Positions 1-5,199 of a stretch of DNA of 7,570 nucleotides are shown here, one piece after another; the first letter of the stretch is position 1, and every line of letters starts with the position of its first letter. The stretch comes from an uncultured Pelolinea sp. (GTDB taxonomy: Bacteria; Chloroflexota; Anaerolineae; Anaerolineales; Anaerolineaceae). The translations under genes and the position numbers were made by a program. The notes beneath the pieces are model-generated. The model did not search any database, was not told the DNA's origin, and saw nothing but the letters and a program-made list of their open reading frames with translations. The stretch lies in NCBI GenBank assembly GCA_937902055.1, contig CALGUJ010000375.1:1-7570 (forward strand). The letters run 5' to 3'.

Positions 1-174
1 CGGACGTTCTGCACTGTCTTTAGGTCCTCCGGCGGGAGCACCGGCATCAGGCGTGGCGGCGGTATCAGCGGTAAGCGTGTCAATCGATTGGGCTGCGATC
101 CGATTGAATGAACCGGTGAAGGCGGATGCCAGCAGCGCAGTCAAGACCAAAAATGCGATCATATACTTATTCAT
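1..174 (-). CDS. Secreted protein, N-terminal fragment (runs off left edge)
   Basis: The reverse strand encodes 58 in-frame residues beginning MNKYMIAFLVLTALLASAFT, with no stop before the window edge. The start is a classic Sec signal peptide: a short Lys-containing n-region, a hydrophobic core at about residues 5-19, and small residues near 17-29 that could be the cleavage region. After it comes a low-complexity stretch rich in Ala, Thr, Asp, Gly and Pro (about 28-58), typical of a linker following the signal peptide. The ATG at 174 is preceded by AGGAG at 180-184 (reverse strand) with good spacing, which supports this start. The mature domain lies outside the window, so function is unknown; an exported or cell-surface protein is all that can be said. 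It is read in the same direction as the response regulator behind it, but a terminator separates the two. Confidence 0.6.
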   Translation of the reverse strand, partial: MNKYMIAFLVLTALLASAFTGSFNRIAAQSIDTLTADTAATPDAGAPAGGPKDSAERP

Positions 175-210
175 TTTTTCTCCTGTTAACTTGCATAATT
201 GTTATGTCCT

Positions 211-250
211 TTGCCAATCCCGACAGACCCAGGCCGGCGTCGGATGGCAA
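211..250 (-). promoter_or_regulatory. GC-rich hairpin in leader of secreted-protein gene
   Basis: TTGCCAATCCCGAC (211-224) pairs with GTCGGATGGCAA (239-250): 12 base pairs with two single-base bulges on the longer arm and a 14-base GC-rich loop. It stands out in an otherwise AT-rich spacer. No T-run follows on either strand, so it is not an intrinsic terminator. If the minus-strand promoter at 259-286 is real, the transcript would begin almost exactly at this hairpin, an arrangement that can protect an mRNA 5' end. A protein-binding or regulatory RNA role is equally possible. Confidence 0.35.
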
Positions 251-258
251 GCAGTGTG

Positions 259-286
259 GTTATGCTGAAAAACTTTTCTGATTCAA
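259..286 (-). promoter_or_regulatory. Possible promoter for secreted-protein gene
   Basis: On the reverse strand a TTGAAT box (281-286, 4 of 6 consensus) lies 16 bases from CATAAC (259-264, 4 of 6). The predicted transcript start near 252 would give a leader of about 78 nt containing the 211-250 hairpin. Both boxes are mediocre, so the call rests mainly on position and spacing. Confidence 0.25.
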
Positions 287-427
287 AATTATTTACACGT
301 GTCCTTTCTTTACGATTTTCTTTCCTGGAATTTCCCCCAAATGAACAACTCAATATTTAAATATTCCGAAGTTAAATCTGAAAACAATAGATAAGAAAGG
401 CCTGAATGTTGACTCATAAAGTTACAA

Positions 428-463
428 TCAAAAAATAATCGACCGTAAGTCTAAACGATCGAT
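428..463 (-). terminator. Intrinsic terminator of the response-regulator gene
   Basis: On the reverse strand ATCGATCG (456-463) pairs with CGGTCGAT (438-445): eight pairs including one U-G wobble, with a 10-base loop. A TATTTTTTG tract (429-437) follows immediately. It starts 34 bases past the response-regulator stop codon, the expected place. It separates the regulator from the downstream secreted-protein gene, which would then need its own promoter. Confidence 0.65.
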
Positions 464-496
464 ATTGCACCCCTCTGTATGATTAATTACAGTCTA

Positions 497-1222
497 TTAA
501 TAGGATTCGGGATTGGCAGACAGGCGATAGCCGATACCGGGCACCGTCAGAATCAACTTGGGATGCGCCGGATCGCCTTCCAGTTTTTCACGCAGGCGGC
601 GGATGTATACCGTGATGGTTTGGCTGTCATTGACTTCGTCGGTTTCATACCCGCGGATACTGCTGACCAGTTGCGAGCGGCTGAGCACCTGCCCGGGATG
701 TTTGGCCATGTGCACAAACAACCGATACTCGGTGGGGGTCAGGTTGATGATGGTATCACCGCGCGCGATGGTGGCACGCAGGATATCAATGGTCAAATCT
801 CCGATGAAAAGCAGTTTGGATTCCGTGGAAGAAAATTCACCATACGCGCGCCGCAATAACGCGCGGATGCGGGCATTCAGCTCGTTGGGATTATAGGGCT
901 TGGTCATATAGTCGTCCGCGCCGATTTCCAGCCCCAATACCTTATCGATGGCTTCGTCCCGCACTGTCAGGATCAGGATCGGCTGATGCAGGCCGGATTG
1001 GCGGATCTGGCGGCAGAAATCGAAACCGGATCCGTCCGGGAGGCGGATATCCAGGATGATCAAATGCGGTTGTGTTTTTTGCACAGCATCGATGCCCTTG
1101 AGGCCGGAATCGCAAATTTGAACAGTGTAACCTTCACGAACCAGCCCGTCATGCAGGCTGCGAGCTACCGCAGCGTCATCTTCAATGATCAGAATACGAG
1201 GATTTTGAATTTGCAGAGCCAT
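497..1222 (-). CDS. OmpR/PhoB-family response regulator (orphan)
   Basis: A 241-residue cytoplasmic DNA-binding response regulator. The receiver domain covers about residues 9-120, with acidic pocket E14/D15/D16, phosphoacceptor D58 (LDIRLPDGSG), T86 and K108 (MTKPYNP). The winged-helix DNA-binding domain covers about 135-238, with the family motifs LTPTEYRLF, a recognition-helix region around TVYIRRLREKLE and the closing VPGIGYRL. Length is normal for the family. An upstream in-frame start at 1279 would add 19 residues, but a TATAAT box lies inside that extension (1254-1259), so the ATG at 1222, just before the receiver domain, is preferred; its SD (AGAGAA-like) is weak. No histidine kinase gene is adjacent, so the input signal is unknown. 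It is divergent from the PTS operon and could control it, but no sequence proof of that exists here. Confidence 0.9.
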   Translation of the reverse strand: MALQIQNPRILIIEDDAAVARSLHDGLVREGYTVQICDSGLKGIDAVQKTQPHLIILDIRLPDGSGFDFCRQIRQSGLHQPILILTVRDEAIDKVLGLEIGADDYMTKPYNPNELNARIRALLRRAYGEFSSTESKLLFIGDLTIDILRATIARGDTIINLTPTEYRLFVHMAKHPGQVLSRSQLVSSIRGYETDEVNDSQTITVYIRRLREKLEGDPAHPKLILTVPGIGYRLSANPESY

Positions 1223-1253
1223 TTCTTGTTCTCTTTTTCGATAAGTTGGCTTT

Positions 1254-1282
1254 ATTATAGTTTCCAACTTGTAAAGCAATAT
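1254..1282 (-). promoter_or_regulatory. Promoter of response-regulator gene
   Basis: A perfect TATAAT is read on the reverse strand at 1254-1259. Expected transcription would begin near 1247, giving a 5' leader of about 25 nt before the ATG at 1222. No good -35 box is visible: at 17-bp spacing the hexamer is ATATTG (1277-1282). A weak -35 would fit activator dependence, but that is inference. Confidence 0.45.
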
Positions 1283-1288
1283 TTCAAT

Positions 1289-1371
1289 GAGGAAGGCGTC
1301 TATTCATCGAATTTTAATAATCCAACCTCAATGTTAAATCAAACGCCCTTTCCTCTTAACATAATTGGATT
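1289..1371. repeat. Two interlocked inverted repeats
   Basis: The first repeat is AATCCAA (1319-1325) plus ATGTTAA (1331-1337) facing TTAACAT (1356-1362) plus TTGGATT (1365-1371). That makes 14 perfect pairs broken by a small internal loop (CCTCA against AA). The second is GAGGAAGGCGT (1289-1299) facing ACGCCCTTTCCTC (1343-1355): 11 pairs with a two-base bulge. The right arm of the second lies in the 18-base loop of the first, so as RNA they could form a pseudoknot; as DNA they would be nested operator half-sites. The element lies upstream of both divergent transcription units. Its role is unknown. Confidence 0.4.
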
Positions 1372-1394
1372 TTAGTGCAATTATTCAGCACTCC

Positions 1395-1411
1395 TGTAAA
1401 AAGATTGTAAA
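1395..1411 (+). promoter_or_regulatory. TGTAAA direct repeat with 11-bp period
   Basis: TGTAAA occurs at 1395-1400 and again at 1406-1411, one helical turn apart. A further copy sits at 1270-1275 by the response-regulator promoter. OmpR/PhoB-family regulators are known to bind tandem half-sites with about 10-11 bp period, so this is a candidate site for the adjacent regulator. The half-site is short and AT-rich, so chance occurrence is quite possible. Confidence 0.22.
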
Positions 1412-1461
1412 TTTGGTGAATCCTGTTGAAAGATAAAATGACCGAAAGTAAAACAATTCAC

Positions 1462-1491
1462 TGTGCTTTTATGATCGATTTTTTATATAAT
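1462..1491 (+). promoter_or_regulatory. Possible upstream promoter toward PTS operon
   Basis: A TATAAT hexamer at 1486-1491 has only a poor -35 (TGTGCT, 1462-1467, 18-bp spacing). It lies in a very AT-rich stretch where such hexamers arise by chance. If used, it would add about 125 nt to the leader and place the operator-like sequence at 1518-1533 just after the transcript start. Confidence 0.22.
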
Positions 1492-1517
1492 AAGAATGTG
1501 GGCAATCATTATGGGTG

Positions 1518-1553
1518 GGTGAGAGCGGTTACCCCAATTTTAGAACTTTCACC
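1518..1553 (+). promoter_or_regulatory. Operator-like palindrome (LacI/cre style) and overlapping hairpin
   Basis: GGTGAGAGCGGTTACC (1518-1533) is an imperfect palindrome (10 of 16 positions symmetric). Its inner part resembles the catabolite-control cre consensus TGWAARCGYTWNCW with about three mismatches. Sites of this type are bound by LacI/CcpA-family regulators near sugar operons. The same bases can form an alternative hairpin, GGTGAGAG (1518-1525) with CTTTCACC (1546-1553). No LacI-family gene is in the window, so the assignment is tentative. Confidence 0.22.
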
Positions 1554-1587
1554 AAAGGTCATCAATATTTAATAAATTCGTTACTGC

Positions 1588-1615
1588 TTTGCGTTACACT
1601 TGATTATGCTATAAT
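1588..1615 (+). promoter_or_regulatory. Main promoter of the PTS operon (extended -10)
   Basis: TGCTATAAT at 1607-1615 is a perfect extended -10 element (TGnTATAAT). The -35 position is poor (TTTGCG, 1588-1593, 16-bp spacing), which is usual for extended -10 promoters. Transcription should begin near 1622, giving a leader of about 186 nt before the IIC start. It is the strongest promoter-like sequence seen between the divergent genes. Confidence 0.6.
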
Positions 1616-1621
1616 TGTAGT

Positions 1622-1807
1622 AACAACATTACATTATTACAAATATTGGTGGTCAGGTATGGAACGGATCAATTTAGAGATTGGATTGATGAACCTTTAA
1701 CGAATATACCAATTTTCTATTTTTATTAAAAAACGATTTCAGGAGGTGTATATCGGGAAAATTCAGTTCTGCAAATGTATCAAAAAAATCATAAAAAGGA
1801 GTAAATA
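1622..1807 (+). promoter_or_regulatory. Long 5' leader of the PTS operon
   Basis: The predicted leader is long for a simple operon and carries several inverted repeats. ATTGGT (1645-1650) pairs with ACCAAT (1708-1713). GGTAT (1656-1660) can pair with ATACC (1706-1710), overlapping the first and so competing with it. ATCAAT (1668-1673) pairs with ATTGAT (1685-1690). A T-rich tract (1713-1725) follows the outer arm, so a weak attenuator is conceivable, though the stems are short and AT-rich. I do not recognise a known riboswitch class. The working SD for IIC is AGGAG at 1797-1801. Confidence 0.35.
1741..1748 (+). promoter_or_regulatory. SD-like element without a matching start codon
   Basis: AGGAGGTG is a near-perfect complement to the 16S rRNA tail, stronger than the SD actually placed before IIC (1797-1801). 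No ATG or TTG follows at usable distance. A GTG at 1746 overlaps the element and opens a 20-codon frame whose TAA (1806-1808) overlaps the IIC ATG as TAATG, but the SD cannot serve a start inside itself. It may be a ribosome standby site, the remnant of a lost small gene, or chance. Confidence 0.35.
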
Positions 1808-2554
1808 ATGTCACCAGTACTTACTGCACTAGTATTAGCATTACTGGCCTACATCCTGGTCTTTGATATGTTGGCCCCCATGTTTGTCCTGGGAAACCGC
1901 CCCTTGATCGCCGGTTTCTTGACCGGCTTGATTGTCGGCGACGTGAAAACCGGTATGTTGATCGGCGGCACCCTGGAATTGATGTCATTGGGTGTCTACA
2001 CCTATGGCGGTGCCACCGTACCGGACTATATGTTGGGCGCAATCCTTGGTACTTATTTCGGTAAAGGCGGCAATTTTGACGTTGGCATTGCCCTGGCCAT
2101 CCCTGCAGCCCTGCTCATGACCCAGGTTGATATCCTCAACCGGTTCCTGAACTTTGTCTTTGTCCACAGGGCCGATCGCTACGCTGAAGCCGGCGATGTC
2201 AAAGGTTTCGAGCGCATGATGGTTTGGACAAGCCACATGATCTGGGGTTTCTCCCGCGCAATCCCGGTGTTCCTGGCGATTGCCTTGGGCGAACCGGTAG
2301 TGAAGAATGTCAGCGCTTTCTTCGATGCTTTCCCGTGGATCAACAAGGGTATCACCGCTGCCGGCGGCATCCTGCCTGCAATCGGTTTTGCCATGCTGTT
2401 GAAAATCCTGCCTGTTGAGAAATACCCCGCGTTCCTGCTGGTCGGCTTTGTCCTGTTTGCTTACCTGAAGATGCCGTTGGTGGGTATCGCTCTGTGCGGC
2501 GTAGCATTGGCTGCAATCTACCAGTATCTCAAATACGAAAAGAAGGAGGCATAA
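1808..2554 (+). CDS. PTS mannose/fructose/sorbose-family EIIC
   Basis: A 248-residue integral membrane protein, the sugar-translocating IIC subunit of a mannose-family (EII-Sor) PTS permease. Hydrophobic segments span most of the chain. The family signature is clear at residues 29-63: GNRPLIAGFLTGLIVGD followed by GGTLELMSLGV, then the loop GGATVPDYMLGAILGTYFG. It forms the membrane complex with the IID subunit encoded next. Length is near the family's usual 250-265. The ATG is preceded by AGGAG with a 6-base spacer. It is the first gene after the extended -10 promoter, and IID follows with a one-base gap. Family membership is secure; the substrate (mannose, glucosamine, N-acetylgalactosamine, sorbose or a glycan disaccharide) cannot be read from the sequence. 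Confidence 0.93.
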   Translation: MSPVLTALVLALLAYILVFDMLAPMFVLGNRPLIAGFLTGLIVGDVKTGMLIGGTLELMSLGVYTYGGATVPDYMLGAILGTYFGKGGNFDVGIALAIPAALLMTQVDILNRFLNFVFVHRADRYAEAGDVKGFERMMVWTSHMIWGFSRAIPVFLAIALGEPVVKNVSAFFDAFPWINKGITAAGGILPAIGFAMLLKILPVEKYPAFLLVGFVLFAYLKMPLVGIALCGVALAAIYQYLKYEKKEA

Positions 2555-2555
2555 G

Positions 2556-3386
2556 ATGGCTACCAAAGAACCAAAAGTCACAATGGCTGATATCAAAAAG
2601 GCTTTCTGGCGCTATGTTTTCTTCTCGCAGTGCGGTTGGAACTACGAACGCATGCAATCGGTAGGCTATTGCTATTCCATGCTTCCCATTTTCAAGAAAA
2701 CCCGCCCGGATCCTGAGGATTTCAAGGAAGCGTTCATTACCAACCTCAACTTCTACAACACCAACCCCATTCTGGGCACCCCATTGATCATGGGCGCTCA
2801 TATCGCGTTGGAAGAAGCAGGCGCCTCGTTCGATACCACCGAAGGTTTGAAGGTCGGTTTGATGGGACCTTTGGCCGGCGTCGGCGATACGCTGGTTTGG
2901 GCTCTGTATAACAGCATCATCTTCAGCATCTGCTCCAGCATGGCTTTGGCCGGCAACGCGCTCGGCCCGATCCTGGCCATGATCCTGGTATTCTTCCCCT
3001 ACATGGCATTGCGTTGGTGGCAGATCACCTGGGCTTACAAACAGGGTTCCAACCTGATGGCTTCCATCGGCGGCGGCGCGATCGGTCGTATCACCGAGTT
3101 CGCGACCATCGTCGGCCTGGTTGTGATCGGCGGCTTTGCGCCTTCGATCGTTCACCTGGTCACCCCGCTGGCTTACAGCCAGAACATCACGGTCGGCGGC
3201 GAGACTGCCACCCAAACCGTGAGCGTTCAGGCGCAGTTGGATGCCGTTCTGCCCTATATGCTGCCCGCTCTGGTTATCTTCCTGGCCTATTGGCTGTTGA
3301 AGAAGAAAGGCTGGAGCCCGGTCAAGGTAATCATGCTGCTGGTTGTGCTTGGTTTCCTCGGCGGCGCTTTCGGTATCTTCGGCTAA
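2556..3386 (+). CDS. PTS mannose/fructose/sorbose-family EIID
   Basis: A 276-residue IID subunit, found only in mannose-family PTS permeases and partner of IIC in the membrane. Family motifs are evident: GWNYERMQSVGYCYSMLP (27-44), a cytosolic stretch with NPILGTPLIMGAHIALEE (70-87), and the hallmark KVGLMGPLAGVGDTLVW (99-115). The C-terminal half carries hydrophobic helices and ends in a short, hydrophobic LGGAFGIFG tail. AAGGAGG (2543-2549) lies 6 bases before the ATG, inside the end of IIC, so the pair is probably translated together. A perfect hairpin followed by U's comes 23 bases after the stop, so transcription may partly end here and favour the two membrane subunits over the downstream genes. 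Confidence 0.93.
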   Translation: MATKEPKVTMADIKKAFWRYVFFSQCGWNYERMQSVGYCYSMLPIFKKTRPDPEDFKEAFITNLNFYNTNPILGTPLIMGAHIALEEAGASFDTTEGLKVGLMGPLAGVGDTLVWALYNSIIFSICSSMALAGNALGPILAMILVFFPYMALRWWQITWAYKQGSNLMASIGGGAIGRITEFATIVGLVVIGGFAPSIVHLVTPLAYSQNITVGGETATQTVSVQAQLDAVLPYMLPALVIFLAYWLLKKKGWSPVKVIMLLVVLGFLGGAFGIFG

Positions 3387-3409
3387 ACTGTGTTTTGTTG
3401 AATTGAATC

Positions 3410-3448
3410 AAAAGCAGGGTAAAAGATATTTTTTACCCTGCTTTTATT
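3410..3448 (+). terminator. Intra-operon intrinsic terminator or mRNA-processing hairpin
   Basis: AAAAGCAGGGTAAAA (3410-3424) and TTTTACCCTGCTTTT (3431-3445) form a perfect 15-bp stem with a 6-base loop, followed by TTTTATTG. This is the strongest hairpin in the window and has intrinsic-terminator form. The next gene starts only 25 bases later in the same direction, leaving little space for a fresh promoter. Partial read-through or 3'-end protection of the IIC-IID message is therefore likely. A weak promoter (TTGAAT 3403-3408, GATATT 3425-3430, 16-bp spacing) overlaps the stem and might serve the downstream genes. Confidence 0.7.
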
Positions 3449-3470
3449 GAGCGAACTTAAGAGGTAGAAA

Positions 3471-4181
3471 ATGCAGGAAAAATATTTTGACCTGGTCATC
3501 AAACTGGTTTCGGATATTGAAGCATCGGAAGCGGACAACATTCGCAAAGCCGCCAGACTGGTCGCGGATTCGTTAATCAGCAATAATTGGGTTTATACTT
3601 TTGGAAGCGGCCACTCGCAGTTGTTGGCGATGGAAGTCCACTCGCGCGCCGGCGGTTTGTACCCGGTGGTGCATTTGCCGGACCCCATGAACGGGCGGGC
3701 GGAGAAGGTGGAAGGTTTCGGGCCGGTGCTGGTTGAGGGTATCAACTTCAAAAAAGGGGAAACGATTTTCGTGATCTCCAATTCAGGCCGCAACCCCGAA
3801 CCGATCGAGATTGCCATGACGGCTAAAAATGCCGGCGTGAAAGTGATCGTGTTATCGTCAATGGCCCATTCAAAATCCATCAAGTCGCGCCATTCATCGG
3901 GAAAGATGTTGTATGAATTGGGCGACGTGGTCATCGATACGCATACCCCGGCGGGCGACACTTCCATATCCTATGAGAACAATCCGGTAAAATCGGGCGC
4001 GATGTCGACCATCACTGGAGCGGTGATCATGAACGCTGTCATGGTGGAAGCCATTCAATATATGCTGGATGCGGGAGTCGAACCGCCAGTGCTGCTGAGT
4101 TCCAATATCGATGGTTCCGATGAACACAACCAGCGACTGATGGATAAATTCGGCCAGTTCCCCCAACCGCGTTTTGTTTAA
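3471..4181 (+). CDS. SIS-domain sugar-phosphate isomerase-like protein
   Basis: A 236-residue soluble protein of the SIS (sugar isomerase) fold, related to the SIS_2/UPF0309-type proteins that accompany sugar PTS genes. Phosphosugar-binding motifs are visible: FGSGHSQ (44-50), the loop HLPDPMNGRAEKVEGFG (68-84), and VISNSGRNPEPIE (101-113), whose Ser/Gly/Asn residues cradle the phosphate in this fold. A single SIS domain is present, unlike the two-domain AgaS and GlmS proteins, so it probably works as a dimer. The start is supported by AGAGGT at 3460-3465, five bases upstream. Placed between the membrane and the soluble PTS subunits, it should act on the phosphorylated imported sugar, by isomerisation or deamination. 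The exact reaction is unknown. Family confidence is high, reaction confidence low. Confidence 0.85.
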   Translation: MQEKYFDLVIKLVSDIEASEADNIRKAARLVADSLISNNWVYTFGSGHSQLLAMEVHSRAGGLYPVVHLPDPMNGRAEKVEGFGPVLVEGINFKKGETIFVISNSGRNPEPIEIAMTAKNAGVKVIVLSSMAHSKSIKSRHSSGKMLYELGDVVIDTHTPAGDTSISYENNPVKSGAMSTITGAVIMNAVMVEAIQYMLDAGVEPPVLLSSNIDGSDEHNQRLMDKFGQFPQPRFV

Positions 4182-4198
4182 AATTGTTGGAAATATTT

Positions 4199-4203
4199 GG
4201 AGG
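4199..4203 (+). promoter_or_regulatory. SD site fixing the TTG start of IIA
   Basis: GGAGG at 4199-4203 lies four bases before TTG 4208. A longer frame opening at TTG 4184 would contain this SD and add eight residues not expected for the family, so 4208 is the better start. Confidence 0.7.
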
Positions 4204-4207
4204 AACA

Positions 4208-4624
4208 TTGATCAGTATATTGGTTGTATCGCACGGAGCGCTGGCTGAAGGGATGCTGGATGCCATGCAGATGATCACCGGCCCGCAAGACAAAGTGCTG
4301 GCTTTGGGCTTGAAAGAAACCGAAGCGCCTGAAGATTTAATTGACCACATCCGGGAAGCCGCCGATGCCCTGGATGACGGCGACGGCGTATTGATCATGG
4401 TTGACTTGTATGGGGCTACGCCTTTCAATTCCAGTTCACGCCTTTTCATGGAAAGCCGCCATCCCATCGAAGTGGTCACCGGGGTCAATCTACCCATGCT
4501 GGTTGAGATCGTCATGAGCCGGGAAGGGCTGAGCCTGACCGACCTGCTTCAACAGGCTTATCAAGCCGGTATGGAAGGCATTAAACTGCTCCCGGACAGC
4601 ATCCGCAAAGGGAAAACGTTATAA
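4208..4624 (+). CDS. PTS mannose-family EIIA
   Basis: A 138-residue cytoplasmic phosphocarrier that takes phosphate from HPr and hands it to IIB. From the TTG start the protein reads MISILVVSHGALAEGMLDA, which places the phosphorylated histidine at H9, in the position of the conserved His of this family. VDLYGATPFN (65-74) is the second signature, with D66 equivalent to the conserved Asp beside the active histidine; the usual Phe-Gly-Gly-Ser is Tyr-Gly-Ala-Thr here. GVNLPMLVEIV follows. Length fits a stand-alone IIA domain. A TTG start may lower expression relative to neighbours. It comes 26 bases after the SIS gene and 26 bases before IIB. The general PTS proteins EI and HPr are not in the window. 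Confidence 0.9.
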   Translation: MISILVVSHGALAEGMLDAMQMITGPQDKVLALGLKETEAPEDLIDHIREAADALDDGDGVLIMVDLYGATPFNSSSRLFMESRHPIEVVTGVNLPMLVEIVMSREGLSLTDLLQQAYQAGMEGIKLLPDSIRKGKTL

Positions 4625-4650
4625 AATTATCGTAAGGAAGGAGATTTATC

Positions 4651-5151
4651 ATGACAGTATCGCATGTTCGTATGGATAATCGCCTGATCCATGGGCAAAT
4701 TCTGGTTTCATGGAATTCTCATTTGAAAATCGATCATCTCATTGTGACCAATGATAAAGTTGCGCAGGACCCGATGCAGGTTACATTGTTAAAAGCCGTC
4801 ACACCCATCGGCGCGAAGGTCTCGGTGCTCTCTGTGGCTGACTGCGTGAAATACTGCCAAAGCGCTGAATCCGAAAAAGAGAACATTTTTATTATCGCGA
4901 AATTCCCGGAAGACGGGTGGGAATTGGTCGAGCGCGGATTGAGCATTCCGGTGCTCAACCTGGGAAACCAGGCTTTTGTGCGGGGTTCGATGAAGTTATC
5001 CAATACGGTTTTCTTAACTGAAAGCGGCGTAAAAGCATTGAAGAAAATCCACGAAAAAGGGATCAAGATCACCTGCCGCATGATGCCCAACGATTCGGAA
5101 AACGAGTTCTGGCCGAACATCGAAAAGACTTTCCCGGATTGGATCAAGTAA
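4651..5151 (+). CDS. PTS mannose/fructose/sorbose-family EIIB
   Basis: A 166-residue cytoplasmic IIB subunit that receives phosphate from IIA and phosphorylates the sugar as it passes through IIC/IID. The N-terminus VRMDNRLIHGQI (6-17) matches the family signature (usually RIDDRLIHGQV), giving H14 as the phosphorylated residue. Length is typical for PTSIIB_sorb proteins (about 160). AAGGAG (4638-4643) lies seven bases before the ATG. With IIA, IIC and IID it completes a four-subunit permease encoded as separate proteins. The substitution of Asn for the second Asp in the signature is mild. Confidence in the family is high; the sugar is unknown. Confidence 0.92.
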   Translation: MTVSHVRMDNRLIHGQILVSWNSHLKIDHLIVTNDKVAQDPMQVTLLKAVTPIGAKVSVLSVADCVKYCQSAESEKENIFIIAKFPEDGWELVERGLSIPVLNLGNQAFVRGSMKLSNTVFLTESGVKALKKIHEKGIKITCRMMPNDSENEFWPNIEKTFPDWIK

Positions 5152-5199
5152 GCCGGTAGTTATTTTTAACTTTAAATATCAGTTCATTTGGAGATACAA

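Larger units (their letters stand above)
175..496. other. Intergenic region between secreted-protein gene and response regulator
   Basis: These 322 bases contain no convincing gene; the short plus-strand frame overlapping 53-268 lacks an SD and covers the signal-peptide gene antisense. From right to left the region holds the response-regulator terminator (428-463), a 14-bp perfect AT palindrome AATATTTAAATATT (352-365), an 8-bp palindrome ACACGTGT (295-302), a possible minus-strand promoter (259-286) and a GC-rich hairpin (211-250). The palindromes could be operator sites, but nothing shows which protein would bind them. Confidence 0.5.

Noticed and set aside
479..859. Long open frames opposite the response regulator, IIC, IID, SIS and ceramidase-like genes (for example 479-859, 1985-2596, 2529-3215, 5695-6189)
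   Set aside because: They lie antisense or out of frame within well-supported genes, have no family motifs or SDs, and have the low-complexity composition expected of shadow frames.
1223..1279. N-terminal extension of the response regulator to a start at 1279
   Set aside because: The extension contains the TATAAT promoter box (1254-1259). The receiver domain begins properly after the start at 1222.
1412..1556. Distant 9-bp inverted repeat TTTGGTGAA (1412-1420) / TTCACCAAA (1548-1556)
   Set aside because: The arms are 127 bases apart and short. In AT-rich DNA this can arise by chance, and no role could be assigned.
1515..1700. A 61-codon plus-strand frame in the divergent intergenic region
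   Set aside because: It would start at GTG without an SD, runs straight through the extended -10 promoter at 1607-1615, and its translation shows no recognisable domain or membrane pattern.
4184..4207. Longer IIA protein starting at TTG 4184
   Set aside because: The added residues include the translated SD (GGAGG), and family members begin almost directly at the strand that leads to the active histidine, which matches the start at 4208.
5158..5171. Small inverted repeat AGTTA-TTTT-TAACT after IIB as a terminator
   Set aside because: Five A/T-rich pairs with a four-base loop are too weak to terminate. The gap looks like an ordinary operon spacer.
5188..5199. Earlier TTG start for the ceramidase-like gene
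   Set aside because: The TTG overlaps the GGAG SD that serves the ATG at 5200, so it cannot use that site.
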